64,000 bases of DNA from Mycolicibacterium chubuense (GCF_001044255.1 NZ_JYNX01000060.1:308352-372351), one strand, 5' to 3'. Counted from the stretch's first letter, positions 24,706-34,810 are shown. Translations and numbers: made by a program. Notes: generated by a model not told the origin, from the sequence alone.

Positions 24706-26502
24706 ATGAGCAGCAAGCGGGTACCGCGCCTGACCGTGAAAAGTTTCGTTCTGGTCCTGGTGGCGGCGATGATCGCGGCGATGGGGTTCGCCGCCCCGGC
24801 GGGCGCGCAGGTGGATCAATGCGCCCCGCCCGGGGTGCAGAGCGCCAGTGCGCTGCCGACCAATCTGGCGGCCGCGGCCACCGGCCCCGCCGAAGACAAG
24901 TACACGACCGCCGGCGTGCGTCCGCTGCAGGACATCGACATCAACGCGCTGGGCTTGTCCAGCCCGGGCACGCTGACGGTCGGCACCCTGTCCGATGCGC
25001 CGCCCAGCATCTGCATCAACTCAGCCGGCCAGTTCACCGGGTTCGACAACGAGCTGCTGCGGGCGGTCGCCGACAAGCTGGGCCTGAAGATCAACTTCGT
25101 CGGCACCGAGTTCTCCGGCCTGCTGGCACAGGTCGCGTCCCGCCGCTTCGACGTCGGCTCCTCGTCGATCACCACCACCGACGCCCGGCGGCAGACCGTC
25201 GGCTTCACCAACGGATACGACTTCGGTTACTTCTCGCTCGTGGTTCCTCAGGGCTCGCCGATCACCGGGTTCGACAAACTCGCCGCGGGTCAGCGCATCG
25301 GCGTCGTGCAGGGCACGGTGCAGGAGGCCTACGTCATCGACACCCTCAAGCTGCAGCCCGTGAAGTTCCCCGACTACAGCACGCTCTACGCAAGCCTCAA
25401 GACCCGCCAGCTCGACGCCTGGGTCGCGCCGTCGCAGCAGGCGCAGGGCACCGTGCAGCCGGGTGACCCCGCCGAGATCGTCGAAAACACCTTCAGCCTG
25501 GACAATTTCGTCGCGTGGGCGGTCGCGAAGAACAATCAGCCGCTGATCGACGCGCTCAACTCCGGCCTCGACGCGATCATCGCCGACGGCACCTGGTCGC
25601 GGCTGTACTCCGACTGGGTGCCGCGCGCCCTCCCGCCGGGCTGGAAGCCCGGATCCAAGGCCGCACCCGAACCGAAGCTGCCCGACTTCGCCGCGATCGC
25701 CGCGGAGAACCAGTCGAAGGCCACCCCCGCGCAGGCCGCGGCGCCGCCGTCGACACTGTCCCAGCTCGCCGCGTCGTTCCTGGACTGGGACCTCTACAAG
25801 CAGGCCATCCCGGACCTGTTCAAGACCGGTCTACCCAACACCCTGATCCTGACCTTCGCCGCCAGCGTGATCGGACTCGTGCTCGGCATGGCGCTCGCGG
25901 TCGCCGGCATCTCGACCTCGCGGTTACTGCGCTGGCCCGCCCGCATCTACACCGACATCTTCCGAGGCCTGCCCGAAGTGGTGATCATCCTGCTGATCGG
26001 GCTCGGCATCGGACCGGTGGTCGGACAGCTGACCGGCAACAACCCCTACCCGCTGGGGATCGCCGCGCTCGGCTTGATGGCCGCCGCGTACGTCGGCGAG
26101 ATCTTCCGGTCCGGCATCCAGAGCGTGGACCCGGGACAGCTGGAGGCGTCGCGCGCGCTCGGCTTCAGCTACGCGACCTCCATGCGGCTCGTCGTCATCC
26201 CGCAGGGCGTGCGCCGGGTGCTGCCCGCGCTGATGAACCAGTTCATCTCGCTGCTCAAGGCGTCGTCGCTGGTGTACTTCCTCGGCCTGATCGCCAACCA
26301 GCGCGAGCTGTTCCAGGTGGGCCGCGACCTCAACGCCCAGACCGGCAACCTCTCACCGCTGGTCGCCGCCGGACTGTTCTACCTCGCCCTGACCATCCCC
26401 CTCACCCACCTGGTGAACTTCATCGACACCCGGCTGCGCCGCGGCCGCCGGCCCGACGAGGAGGACCCGCTGCTGACCTCGACCTCCCAGGAGATGAACT
26501 GA
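24706..26502 (+). CDS. Polar amino-acid ABC importer: substrate-binding/permease fusion
   Basis: 598 aa. Signal peptide (SFVLVLVAAMIAAMGFAAPAGAQ), then a SBP_bac_3 domain (~80-310: NSAGQFTGFDNELLRAVADKLG, RRFDVGSSSITTTDARRQTVGF), then a His/Glu/Gln-type permease domain (~375-590: PNTLILTFAASVIGLVLGMA, FRGLPEVVIILLIGLG, QLEASRALGFSYATSMRLVV with the EAA loop). Such fusions import glutamine-like or other polar amino acids. The ATPase gene follows with 1-base overlap (TGATG). No ribosome binding site is visible before ATG 24706, so the mRNA may be leaderless. Confidence 0.9.
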   Translation: MSSKRVPRLTVKSFVLVLVAAMIAAMGFAAPAGAQVDQCAPPGVQSASALPTNLAAAATGPAEDKYTTAGVRPLQDIDINALGLSSPGTLTVGTLSDAPPSICINSAGQFTGFDNELLRAVADKLGLKINFVGTEFSGLLAQVASRRFDVGSSSITTTDARRQTVGFTNGYDFGYFSLVVPQGSPITGFDKLAAGQRIGVVQGTVQEAYVIDTLKLQPVKFPDYSTLYASLKTRQLDAWVAPSQQAQGTVQPGDPAEIVENTFSLDNFVAWAVAKNNQPLIDALNSGLDAIIADGTWSRLYSDWVPRALPPGWKPGSKAAPEPKLPDFAAIAAENQSKATPAQAAAPPSTLSQLAASFLDWDLYKQAIPDLFKTGLPNTLILTFAASVIGLVLGMALAVAGISTSRLLRWPARIYTDIFRGLPEVVIILLIGLGIGPVVGQLTGNNPYPLGIAALGLMAAAYVGEIFRSGIQSVDPGQLEASRALGFSYATSMRLVVIPQGVRRVLPALMNQFISLLKASSLVYFLGLIANQRELFQVGRDLNAQTGNLSPLVAAGLFYLALTIPLTHLVNFIDTRLRRGRRPDEEDPLLTSTSQEMN

Positions 26503-27239
26503 TGACGACGACGACCGCGGTCTCGCTGGCCGCCACCGACCTGCACCTGTCCTTCGGCCCGAACGCCGTGCTGCGCGGCGTCGATCTCGACGTCGCCGCC
26601 GGCACCTCGACGGCGGTGATCGGACCGTCCGGGTCGGGCAAGTCCACACTGCTGCGCACTCTCAACCGGCTCTACGAACCCGATCGCGGGGACATCCTGC
26701 TCGACGGGCGGTCGGTGCTGCGCGACGACCCGGACGAACTGCGGCAGCGAATCGGCATGGTATTCCAGCAGTTTCAGCTCTTCCCGCACCGCACCGTGCT
26801 CGACAACGTGACGCTGGCGCCGCGACGGCTCAAGGGCCTGGACGCCGACGCCGCCCGCGAGCTGGGACTCGCGCAGCTGGATCGGGTCGGACTGCGGCAC
26901 AAGGCCGACGTGCGGCCGGCCACGCTGTCCGGTGGGCAGCAGCAACGCGTCGCGATCGCCCGCGCGCTGGCGATGTCCCCACAGGTGATGTTCTTCGACG
27001 AGGCCACCTCGGCGCTCGACCCCGAACTCGTCAAAGGGGTGCTGGCACTGATCGCCGAACTGGGGGCCGACGGCATGACGATGGTGATCGTCACCCACGA
27101 GATGGACTTCGCCCGATCCTTCGCCGACGCGGTCGTGTTCATGGACCGCGGACAGGTCGTCGAGACGGGACCCCCGGAGCAGGTCTTCGAGAAGGCCGAG
27201 ACCGAACGGCTTCAGCGCTTCCTGTCTCAGGTGCTTTGA
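26502..27239 (+). CDS. Polar amino-acid ABC transporter ATP-binding protein
   Basis: 245 aa. Walker A GPSGSGKSTL, Q-loop GMVFQQFQLFPHRTVLDNV, signature LSGGQQQRVAIARALA, Walker B VMFFDEATSALDPE and H-loop THEMDFAR are all present. It powers the preceding permease fusion; the start and stop codons overlap. A Rho-independent terminator begins inside its last codons. Confidence 0.95.
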   Translation: MTTTTAVSLAATDLHLSFGPNAVLRGVDLDVAAGTSTAVIGPSGSGKSTLLRTLNRLYEPDRGDILLDGRSVLRDDPDELRQRIGMVFQQFQLFPHRTVLDNVTLAPRRLKGLDADAARELGLAQLDRVGLRHKADVRPATLSGGQQQRVAIARALAMSPQVMFFDEATSALDPELVKGVLALIAELGADGMTMVIVTHEMDFARSFADAVVFMDRGQVVETGPPEQVFEKAETERLQRFLSQVL

Positions 27240-27260
27240 CGCACCTGTCAAGTTTTTTTC
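27229..27260 (+). terminator. Rho-independent terminator of the ABC importer operon
   Basis: CAGGTGC-TTTGAC-GCACCTG followed by TCAAG and seven T residues. The stem overlaps the stop codon of the ATPase gene. Canonical intrinsic terminators with a T-run are uncommon in mycobacteria, so this one is notable. Confidence 0.85.
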
Positions 27261-27317
27261 TGCAAAGCCGCTGACCGGACGGTCCGCAAGCCCCCGACAG
27301 GTTAGACTGGCGAAATT

Positions 27318-27758
27318 ATGACGGGCACGGAGACGCAGGTCAGCGAGGTCGCGGGCGAACTGCAGCGCGTGCTGGCCAAGGTGATGTCCGTGCTGCGCCA
27401 CACCGGGAAGACGGCCACCGCCGGGGACCTGACGCTCGCTCAACTGTCCATTCTGCTCACGCTCCTGGATCAGGGCCCGATGCGGATGACCGAGTTGGCG
27501 GCCCACGAACGCGTCCGCACGCCGACCACCACGGTGGCCATCCGCCGGCTCGAGAAACTCGGCCTGGTCAAGCGGTCCCGTGACCCGTCGGATCTGCGCG
27601 CGGTCCTGGTCGAGATCACCCCCGAGGGCCTGTCCCAGCACCGGGATGCCCTGGCCTCCCGGCAGGCTCACCTGGCCGAGTTGCTCGCCAAGCTCAGCGA
27701 GGACGAGCTCGCCGCACTGACCAAGGCGCTCGCGCCGCTCGAGCGCATCGCCGAATAG
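27318..27758 (+). CDS. MarR-family transcriptional regulator
   Basis: 146 aa winged-helix repressor: TLAQLSILLTLLDQGPMRMT, ELAAHERVRTPTTTVAIRRLE, LGLVKRSRDPSDLRAVLVEI are the MarR core. A TAGACT -10 hexamer lies ~10 bases before the ATG. Target unknown; it is separated from the importer by a terminator and is convergent with the hydrolase gene. Confidence 0.9.
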   Translation: MTGTETQVSEVAGELQRVLAKVMSVLRHTGKTATAGDLTLAQLSILLTLLDQGPMRMTELAAHERVRTPTTTVAIRRLEKLGLVKRSRDPSDLRAVLVEITPEGLSQHRDALASRQAHLAELLAKLSEDELAALTKALAPLERIAE

Positions 27759-27761
27759 CGC

Positions 27762-29102
27762 TCAGCCCAACCAGTCAAGCACTGCCGCGGCGGTCCACGA
27801 CTGCTGCATACTGCCCAACGGCTCGCCGGTGAACGGCTCGTAGTACTCGGCGAACGTGCCATCGCTGGCTTGTCGCAAGCCTTCCCGCCGCAGCGTCGAG
27901 GACCGTTCGGCCCAACCGCGCCGCGCGAAGCACCACGAGAACAACCACGTCATCACCGGCCACACCGGACCCCGCCAGTACTCCCGCGAGCGGAAGTCAC
28001 GCGACACCGGCGACGTCGACGGGATCAGCGCGTACGCGAGATCGGGATGCCCGCTGAACCGCGGGCCCTCCAGCAGCCGGATCAGCGCCCGCTCCCGGTC
28101 GTGCGGCAGGACGCCGCACAGCAGCGGCGCGAACTGCGCCACCGTCTCGGTCGCGATCCACCTCTCCGCGCGCACGTCGTAATCCCTTGCAGCACCGGTT
28201 CTTTCGTCGCTGGTCGCGACCACGCCCGCGCGGAAACGCTCCGCCCAGGAGTACAGGTCCTTCACGTCGGCGTTCGGGCGCTTGTGGTCCTCGCCGATCT
28301 CGGCCAGCACCTGGCACGCCACCGAGAAGATGGCCGAGACGAACACGTCCTCGACCGCGAAACTCATGGCCTTGGACAGCAATTCATCGTCGAAGCGGAC
28401 GGCCTTCATCTCCTCGACCAGCCAGAGGTAGCGGTCGTACTCCATGTCGCTGGGCCGCTGGCTGGCGTCGGTGTTGATCTTGTTGTCCTCGCGCTGGTAC
28501 TCGGGCACGTCGCCGGGAATCACGTTGGCGTACGGGCTGTCCCAGCGTGGGGAGTTGTCCATGCCGGATTCCCAGCCGTGGTACAGGGTGACGCGGCCGC
28601 GGCCCCTCTGATCGCGGCACTCGGCCAGCCACCGGTGCCAGCGCACCAGATCGCCCCAGCGCCGGTCGAGGAACGCGTCGGCGACAGCACGGGTGGACCG
28701 GCCGCGCCGACGGGCGTGGTCGAGGATGCGCTGCACGGCGATCGCGTGCACCGGCGGCTGGGTGATGCCTGAGGTGTGCCGGCCGCGCGGCGCGTCGGGG
28801 GACAACGCCGAACACGCCCAGCGGGCCGGGCCCGGGAAATACCCGTCCACCCCGTTGGCGAACACGATGTGCGGGATCATGCCGTTGCGCCACTGCGCCG
28901 ACAGCAGCGTGTCCAGTTCGACGACGGCCCGCTCGACCGACAGCGGGGCAAGCCCGATGGCCACGAACGCCGCGTCCCAACTCCACATGTGCGGATAGAG
29001 CAACGGCGCCGCGGTGGTCATCGTGCCCAGGTCGTTGCCGCGCAACAGGTAGGCCGCGCGGGCGGCCAGTTGCGTCGGGGCAAAGCTCGGATCGTGGGGC
29101 AT
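27762..29102 (-). CDS. Glucosylglycerate hydrolase (GH63)
   Basis: 446 aa from ATG 29102, exactly the length of the characterised M. hassiacum enzyme that cleaves glucosylglycerate, a compatible solute built up under nitrogen limitation, into glucose and glycerate. Recognisable stretches are LLRGNDLGTMTTAAPLLYPH and YHGWESGMDNSPRWDSPYAN. The reported catalytic acids fall where expected: Asp182 in GMDNSP and Glu419 in FAEYYEP. The open frame continues upstream to 29861 only as antisense of the SDR gene. GGGAGG precedes the ATG, very close. Confidence 0.9.
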   Translation of the reverse strand: MPHDPSFAPTQLAARAAYLLRGNDLGTMTTAAPLLYPHMWSWDAAFVAIGLAPLSVERAVVELDTLLSAQWRNGMIPHIVFANGVDGYFPGPARWACSALSPDAPRGRHTSGITQPPVHAIAVQRILDHARRRGRSTRAVADAFLDRRWGDLVRWHRWLAECRDQRGRGRVTLYHGWESGMDNSPRWDSPYANVIPGDVPEYQREDNKINTDASQRPSDMEYDRYLWLVEEMKAVRFDDELLSKAMSFAVEDVFVSAIFSVACQVLAEIGEDHKRPNADVKDLYSWAERFRAGVVATSDERTGAARDYDVRAERWIATETVAQFAPLLCGVLPHDRERALIRLLEGPRFSGHPDLAYALIPSTSPVSRDFRSREYWRGPVWPVMTWLFSWCFARRGWAERSSTLRREGLRQASDGTFAEYYEPFTGEPLGSMQQSWTAAAVLDWLG

Positions 29103-29156
29103 CGCCTCCCATGATGCGACCTCTTCGCCCGCCGCGCAGGTCGGTAGTGTCGGCGT

Positions 29157-29822
29157 GTGCCGACTGCCATGATCACCGGAGCGTCCGGAGGCCTCGGAGC
29201 CGCGCTGGCCGACGCGCTGGCTCCGACGCACACCCTGTTCCTCGCGGGGCGTCCCTCGGAGCGGCTGGACGCGGTGGCAGAGCGGCTCGGAGCGACCACC
29301 TGGCCCCTCGACCTCGCCGACCCCGACGCGATCCCCGCCGTCGTCGAACCCATCGTCGAGCTGGACGTGCTGATCCACAACGCCGGCGTCGCCTACCCCG
29401 GGCGGGTGGCCGAGACCACCGTCGACCAGTGGCGCTCCACGATGGCCGTCAACGTGATCGGCGCTGTCGCGCTGACCCTCGAACTCCTGCCGGCGTTGCG
29501 CGCCGCGGGCGGGCACGTCGTGTTCATCAACTCCGGCGCGGGCATCAACGCATCGCCGGGGCTGGCGTCGTATTCGGCAAGCAAGTTCGCGCTGCGCGGT
29601 TTCGCCGACTCGCTGCGCGCCGACGAACCGTCGCTGCGGGTGACCTCCGTGCACCCCGGCCGCATCGCGACGGCGATGCAGGAGGACCTCGTCGCCTATG
29701 AGGGCCGTGAGTACGACCCCGGGCAGTACCTCAGCGTGCAGACCGTCGCCCGCGTCACTGCCGACGCGATCAACGCACCCAGCGACGCGCACGTCCACGA
29801 GGTCATCGTCCGGCCCCGGTAA
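29157..29822 (+). CDS. Short-chain dehydrogenase/reductase
   Basis: 221 aa. Cofactor loop TGASGGLGAALA (classical TGxxxGxG), NAG motif IHNAGVAYPG, and active site with SGAGI plus YSASKFALRG (Tyr-x-x-x-Lys). Lys and Tyr are intact, so it is probably an active NAD(P)-dependent oxidoreductase. TAGTGT lies 7 bases upstream of GTG 29157, suggesting a leaderless mRNA. A 49-bp palindromic element starts 3 bases after its stop. Confidence 0.9.
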   Translation: MPTAMITGASGGLGAALADALAPTHTLFLAGRPSERLDAVAERLGATTWPLDLADPDAIPAVVEPIVELDVLIHNAGVAYPGRVAETTVDQWRSTMAVNVIGAVALTLELLPALRAAGGHVVFINSGAGINASPGLASYSASKFALRGFADSLRADEPSLRVTSVHPGRIATAMQEDLVAYEGREYDPGQYLSVQTVARVTADAINAPSDAHVHEVIVRPR

Positions 29823-29825
29823 TGG

Positions 29826-29874
29826 GATTTCGGCGTAGTTCGTCACCCTCAGCGTGACCAACTACACCCGAATC
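29826..29874 (+). repeat. Left copy of 49-bp palindromic element
   Basis: Starts GATTTCGGCGTAGTT and ends ACTACACCCGAATC; its own arms pair at 17 of 21 positions around a 7-base loop. It is 41/49 identical to the reverse complement of 30761-30809. The last codons and stop of the DUF559 gene lie inside it. It could act as a terminator for the SDR gene and as the end of an inserted cassette. Confidence 0.8.
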
Positions 29875-30716
29875 GCAGCCTTGATGGTCGCAAGGACGCG
29901 CTCCGGATATTCGGTCAGGTCCAACCAGGTGAAGCGCAACACCTGCCAACCCTGCAGAGCGATCACGTTCTGTCGTTCCCGATCGCTCTGGAACGTCGCC
30001 TGATCGCTATGGAACGCCCAGCCGTCCACTTCAATCACCACCTTCGCGCCGCGGAAGGCGACATCGACCATATATCCACCGATACGCACGTTGGCACGCC
30101 AACCGGTGATCCCCGACGACCGCAAAAGTCCGGTCAAGATTCTCTCGGCCGTGGAATGCGTGCCATCCGCGGCCTGTAGCAGGATGCGGGCGGCGGGTGA
30201 ACCGTGGCGGCCCTTGTTCCGCAGGTGCGCGCTCCACAGCTGCTGAAGCGTCGCCTCCCGTTGGAGTGCCCGATCCATCACCGCCCGGTTGCCGGATCCG
30301 CGTACCGCAGCCTCCAGGGCGGTCAACGGTAAGGCTGTGACTTTCAGGCCTCTGCACTCCACGACATCACCCGTCTTCAGATCCCGCCGACGCACGCGCG
30401 CCCCCGGCCGCTTACGTCCGCTGCCATGGCGTGGCGTCGTCATTTCGACATCGACCGGCGCGTACCTGGTGAGGCCGTGCCACCACGCGGCGGCAAGTCC
30501 GCTGGCCACTGCATGCTCGCCGAACGACCACACTGCTGCACGCACCCGGGCAGCGTCGGTGAAGGGGCGGTCTTCGACGAAGTAGACACCCCGGGCGCAC
30601 TGACGCCACTCGCCGGACTGGACCCTCCGGTTCACCGACTGTCTGCTCAACCCCACGGAAAGGGCCTGGCCCGCGGTGATCACTCCGTCGTGCCGGCGGA
30701 GGTAGTCGTTCAGCAC
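29862..30716 (-). CDS. AbiEi-like N-terminal domain fused to DUF559 endonuclease-like domain
   Basis: 284 aa. The N-terminal ~60 residues (HDGVITAGQALSVGLSRQSV, WRQCARGVYFV) form the winged-helix domain found in AbiEi-type antitoxins. The C-terminal ~100 residues are DUF559, a Vsr-like PD-(D/E)xK fold: MVDVAFRGAKVVIEVDGWAF, HSDQATFQSDRERQN, GWQVLRFTW. Acidic residues of the nuclease site (D, ExD) are intact. Such proteins are abundant and variable in mycobacteria; function is unproven. It is bracketed by two inverted copies of a 49-bp palindrome, one overlapping its stop codon, hinting at insertion as a unit. GTG 30716 is the start. Confidence 0.75.
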   Translation of the reverse strand: MLNDYLRRHDGVITAGQALSVGLSRQSVNRRVQSGEWRQCARGVYFVEDRPFTDAARVRAAVWSFGEHAVASGLAAAWWHGLTRYAPVDVEMTTPRHGSGRKRPGARVRRRDLKTGDVVECRGLKVTALPLTALEAAVRGSGNRAVMDRALQREATLQQLWSAHLRNKGRHGSPAARILLQAADGTHSTAERILTGLLRSSGITGWRANVRIGGYMVDVAFRGAKVVIEVDGWAFHSDQATFQSDRERQNVIALQGWQVLRFTWLDLTEYPERVLATIKAAIRV

Positions 30717-30760
30717 ACCTTCATGGACGCACCGGCGGCCGAACCGGTTCCGTGACGCGC

Positions 30761-30809
30761 GATTCGGGTGTCGTTGGTCAACGTCAGCGTGACCAACGAC
30801 GCCGAAATC
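30761..30809 (-). repeat. Right copy of 49-bp palindromic element (inverted)
   Basis: GATTCGGGTGTCGTTGGTCA, nine-base centre, then TGACCAACGACGCCGAAATC: arms pair at 17 of 20 positions. It lies 5 bases from the leuS stop codon and has the same orientation relative to leuS as the left copy has to the SDR gene. It probably forms a terminator hairpin for leuS. Confidence 0.8.
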
Positions 30810-30814
30810 GCGAG

Positions 30815-33670
30815 TTAGACGACGATGTTGACCAGCCGGCCCGCCACCACGATGACCTTCTTCGGCATACGGCCGTCGAGGAAGGCCACGACCTTCTCAT
30901 CGGCCAGTGCAGCCGCCTCCACGGTGTCGGCGACGGCATCCGCAGCGACCGTGACCCGGCTGCGCACCTTGCCGTTGACCTGCACCGGATACTCGACAGT
31001 GTCGTCGACCAGGTACTGCTCGTCGGCGATCGGGAACGGGCCGTGGGCCAGCGAGCCCTCGTGGCCGAGCCGCGACCACAGCTCCTCGGCCAGGTGTGGC
31101 GCAAGCGGCGCCACCATCAACACCAGCGGTTCGAGCGCGGCGCGCGCCGTGACCGACTGCTTGGTCAAATGGTTGGTGTACTCGATCAGCTTGGCCGCGG
31201 CGGTGTTGTTGCGCAGCCCCGCGTAATCGTCCGCGGCGCCGGCGATGGTGCGGTGCAGCAGCCGCAGCGTGGCCTCGTCGAGCGCGTCGTCGGTGGCACG
31301 CACTGCACCGGACTCCTCATCGACCACCAGGCGCCAGATCCGTTGCAGGAAGCGGTATGCACCGACGACGTCCTTGGTGGCCCACGGCCGCGACGCCTCC
31401 AGCGGGCCCATCGACATCTCGTACACCCGCAGCGTGTCGGCGCCGTAGTTGTCGCAGATCTCGTCGGGCGACACTGAGTTCTTGAGGCTCTTGCCGATCT
31501 TGCCGAACTCCTGGCTGACCTCGATCTCACCATCCGGCCCGGTCCAGAAGAACCGTCCGTCGCGCTCGATGACCTCCGCCGCCGGCACGTACGTCCCGCG
31601 CGCGTCGGTGTAGGCGAACGCCTGGATGTAGCCCTGGTTGACCAGGCGCCGATACGGCTCGCGGGAGCTGACATGCCCGAGGTCGTGCAGCACCTTGTGC
31701 CAGAACCGGGAGTAGAGCAGATGAAGCACCGCATGCTCGACGCCGCCAACGTACAGGTCGACGCCACCCGGGTCGTCCGGGCCGTGCTCGGCCGGGCGCG
31801 GCCCCATCCAGTACGCCTCGTTCTCCTTGGCGCACATGGCTTCTGCGTTGTAAGGGTCGGTGTAGCGCAACTCGTACCAGCTGCTGCCGGCCCACTGCGG
31901 CATCACATTGGTGTCCCGGGTGTAGGGCTTGGGCCCGTCGCCGAGGTCGAGTTCGACGTTGACCCAGTCGGTGGCCTTGGCCAGCGGCGGCGACGGCTCG
32001 CTGCCGGCGTCGTCGGGGTCGAACAGCACCGGAGAGTAGTCCGGCACGTCGGGCAGCTCCACCGGCAGCATGTGCTCGGGCAGGCCGTGGGCGCGGCCGT
32101 CGGCGTCGTAGACGATCGGGAACGGCTCGCCCCAGTACCGCTGGCGGGCGAACAGCCAGTCGCGCAGCTTGTATTCGATGCGGGCGCGGCCCCGGCCGTC
32201 GGCGGTGAGTCGCTCGGTCATGGCCGCCTTGGCCGCCGCCACGTCCATGCCGTCGAGGAAACCGGAGTTCACCATCAGGCCCTCACCGGTGTACGCCGCC
32301 TCCGATATGTCCCCGCCAGTAACCACTTCCACGATCGGCAGCCCGAACTCGGTCGCGAAGTCCCAGTCCCGCTGGTCGCCGCCGGGCACCGCCATGATCG
32401 CGCCGGTGCCGTAGCCGGCCAGCACGTAGTCGGCGATGAACACCGGAACCTGTTGTCCATCAGCGGGATTGGTGGCGTACGCGCCGAGGAACACGCCGGT
32501 CTTGGTCTTGTTCTCCTGGCGCTCCAGGTCGGACTTCGCCGCGATCGCGGCCCGGTAGGCGGCCACCGCCTCGCGCGGGGACGACGCACCGTAGGTCCAC
32601 CGCGAGTCCACCCCGTCGGGCCACTCGGCGGCGACCAGGTCGTCCACCAGATCGTGCTCGGGTGCCAACACCAGATACGTCGCACCGAACAGCGTGTCCG
32701 GGCGGGTGGTGAACACCTCGACGTCGCCGGCGGGGGTCCCGAACAGCACGCTGGCGCCCGTCGAGCGGCCGATCCAGTTGCGCTGCATCGTCTTGACCTT
32801 CTCTGGCCAGTCCAGAACCTCGAGGTCGTCGAGCAACCGGTCAGAGTACGCGGTGATGCGCATCATCCACTGCCGCAGACGTTTCCGGAACACCGGGAAG
32901 TTGCCGCGCTCACTGCGGCCGTCAGCGGTGACCTCCTCGTTGGCCAACACTGTGCCCAGACCGGGACACCAGTTGACCACCGAGTCGGCCAGATAGACCA
33001 GCCGGTGCCCGTCGATCACGTCGGCGCGCTCACCGCTGCTCAACGACGACCACGGCCGGCCGTCGCCCGTCGCCCGGGTGCCCGCCTCGAACTCGGCGAC
33101 CAGCTCGGCGATGGGACGGGCCCGGTTGCGCTCCGGGTCGAACCATGCGTTGAAGATCTGCAGGAAGATCCACTGCGTCCACTTGTAGAACTCGACGTCG
33201 GTGGTGGAGAAGCTGCGGCGCGCGTCGTGGCCGAGGCCGAGCCGCCCTAGCTGGCGGCGGAAGTTGACGATGTTGGCCTCGGTGCGGGTGCGCGGGTGCG
33301 TCCCGGTCTGGATGGCGTACTGTTCGGCGGGCAGACCGAACGCGTCGAAACCCAACGCGTGCAACACGTTCCGTCCGGTCATCCGGTAGTAGCGGGCGTA
33401 CACGTCGGTGGCGATGTAGCCGAGCGGATGCCCGACGTGCAGCCCCTCCCCCGATGGGTACGGGAACATGTCCTGGACGAACATCTTGTCGGCCGGCACC
33501 GGTGTGCCGTCGGGCGCGGCCAGCGAGCCGACCGGGTTGGCGACGTCGAAGGTTCCGGCTTCGGTCCACCGCTGCTGCCAGGAGCGCTCGATGTCCCCGG
33601 CGAGCTCCGCGGTGTAGCGGTGCGGCGGGGTGTCGTCGGCGGCATGGTGCGCAGTCGGCGTGTCGGTCAC
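30815..33670 (-). CDS. leuS: Leucyl-tRNA synthetase
   Basis: 951 aa, full-length bacterial LeuRS: HIGH-type motif in [18 protein letters not shown]1 editing domain (residues ~240-430, with [20 protein letters not shown]), and KMSKS-type loop [16 protein letters not shown], where Met is replaced by Ile. It charges tRNA-Leu and edits mischarged products. A -10-like TATACG lies close to GTG 33670, so translation may be leaderless. Rv0041 orthologue, followed by the palindromic element. Confidence 0.97.
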   Translation of the reverse strand: MTDTPTAHHAADDTPPHRYTAELAGDIERSWQQRWTEAGTFDVANPVGSLAAPDGTPVPADKMFVQDMFPYPSGEGLHVGHPLGYIATDVYARYYRMTGRNVLHALGFDAFGLPAEQYAIQTGTHPRTRTEANIVNFRRQLGRLGLGHDARRSFSTTDVEFYKWTQWIFLQIFNAWFDPERNRARPIAELVAEFEAGTRATGDGRPWSSLSSGERADVIDGHRLVYLADSVVNWCPGLGTVLANEEVTADGRSERGNFPVFRKRLRQWMMRITAYSDRLLDDLEVLDWPEKVKTMQRNWIGRSTGASVLFGTPAGDVEVFTTRPDTLFGATYLVLAPEHDLVDDLVAAEWPDGVDSRWTYGASSPREAVAAYRAAIAAKSDLERQENKTKTGVFLGAYATNPADGQQVPVFIADYVLAGYGTGAIMAVPGGDQRDWDFATEFGLPIVEVVTGGDISEAAYTGEGLMVNSGFLDGMDVAAAKAAMTERLTADGRGRARIEYKLRDWLFARQRYWGEPFPIVYDADGRAHGLPEHMLPVELPDVPDYSPVLFDPDDAGSEPSPPLAKATDWVNVELDLGDGPKPYTRDTNVMPQWAGSSWYELRYTDPYNAEAMCAKENEAYWMGPRPAEHGPDDPGGVDLYVGGVEHAVLHLLYSRFWHKVLHDLGHVSSREPYRRLVNQGYIQAFAYTDARGTYVPAAEVIERDGRFFWTGPDGEIEVSQEFGKIGKSLKNSVSPDEICDNYGADTLRVYEMSMGPLEASRPWATKDVVGAYRFLQRIWRLVVDEESGAVRATDDALDEATLRLLHRTIAGAADDYAGLRNNTAAAKLIEYTNHLTKQSVTARAALEPLVLMVAPLAPHLAEELWSRLGHEGSLAHGPFPIADEQYLVDDTVEYPVQVNGKVRSRVTVAADAVADTVEAAALADEKVVAFLDGRMPKKVIVVAGRLVNIVV

Positions 33671-33868
33671 GTGATCAGCGTATAAGCCGCTTGGTGGCGG
33701 CCCCGCGGGCCACGGGTTGATCTCGGTTCCGTTGCGGATGCGTCAGGGCTTGGTCCCAGGTCGATTCCAGCCCTGGTGAGCGTGTCGAGCCCGTGGATAC
33801 ATTGCTCGCCTGACCCGGGTGCGCTTGGCCCGGACCGTCGGGAAAAGGGATTGGGAGGACTTCACTCG

Positions 33869-34810
33869 ATGAGCGAAAACGGCCGTCGCTGGCGGGTTCT
33901 GGCGGGAGGGATCGGCGCATGCGCCGGTGTCGCCGTTGTGCTGGGCGTCACGGGCACGGCGTCCGCGCAGCCACTCCCTGTGCAGCCGACGCTGCCGTCG
34001 CCGGCCACGATCGCCCAGCCGGTGCCGGCCGCGCCGAACGTCGTGCCCCTGCAGCCGGGTGTGACACCCGCCACTGCCGGGGTGGCCGCCGTACCCGCCG
34101 GCGTCACGGCCGCGACTCCGCCCGCCGTCCCTGCCGCGCCCGCGCCGACGATCGTGCCGGCGACCTCAGGCACGCTCAGCGACTTCTTCGCCGCGAAGGG
34201 CATCACCCTGGAGCCGCAGTCCAGCCGTGACTTCCGCGCGCTCAACATCGTGCTGCCCATGCCCCGCGGCTGGCAGCACATCCCCGACCCCAACGTGCCG
34301 GACGCGTTCGCGGTCATCGCCGACCGCGTCGGCGGCAACGGCCTGTACTCGTCGAACGCGCAGGTGGTGGTCTACAAGCTGGTCGGTGGGGACTTCGATC
34401 CCAAGGAGGCGATCAGCCACGGCTTCATCGACGCCCAGCAGCTGCCCGCGTGGCGCTCCACCGACGCATCGTTCACCGACTTCGGCGGGATGCCGTCCTC
34501 GCTGATCGAGGGCACCTACCGGGACAACGCGATGACGCTGAACACCTCCCGGCGCCACGTGCTCGCGACGGTCGGCCCGGACCGCTACCTGGTGTCACTG
34601 GCGGTGACCACGAGCGTCGACCAGGTGGTGGCCGCCGCGGACGCCACCGAGGCGATCGTCAAAGGCTTCAAGGTCAGCGTGCCGTCCGCGGCGCCCCCAC
34701 CCGGAGTGCCCCTGGGCGCCCCGCCCGCACCGGCGCCGCCGGCACCCCCAGCTCCCGCTGTCCCCGCTGTGGCGGCCCCCCCGCCGCAGCTGCTGGGACT
34801 GCAGGGATAA
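33869..34810 (+). CDS. Secreted proline-rich antigen, LpqN/Mtc28-like
   Basis: 313 aa, GGGAGGA before ATG 33869. Signal peptide with cleavage near ASAQP, an Ala/Pro/Val-rich stretch (~35-110), then a globular LpqN/LpqT-type domain (~115-280: GTLSDFFAAKGITLEPQS, ALNIVLPMPRGWQHIPDPNV), and a proline/alanine-rich tail. It corresponds in position and sequence to Rv0040c (Mtc28), divergent from leuS. Cell-envelope or secreted; molecular role unknown. Confidence 0.85.
   Translation: MSENGRRWRVLAGGIGACAGVAVVLGVTGTASAQPLPVQPTLPSPATIAQPVPAAPNVVPLQPGVTPATAGVAAVPAGVTAATPPAVPAAPAPTIVPATSGTLSDFFAAKGITLEPQSSRDFRALNIVLPMPRGWQHIPDPNVPDAFAVIADRVGGNGLYSSNAQVVVYKLVGGDFDPKEAISHGFIDAQQLPAWRSTDASFTDFGGMPSSLIEGTYRDNAMTLNTSRRHVLATVGPDRYLVSLAVTTSVDQVVAAADATEAIVKGFKVSVPSAAPPPGVPLGAPPAPAPPAPPAPAVPAVAAPPPQLLGLQG

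Noticed and set aside
27762-29861. 699-codon version of the glucosylglycerate hydrolase
   Set aside because: The extra N-terminal part is antisense to the SDR gene; the 446-aa form from ATG 29102 matches the known enzyme.
31673-33250. 525-codon frame opposite leuS
   Set aside because: Antisense shadow; leuS is a complete, conserved gene and this frame has no recognisable motif.
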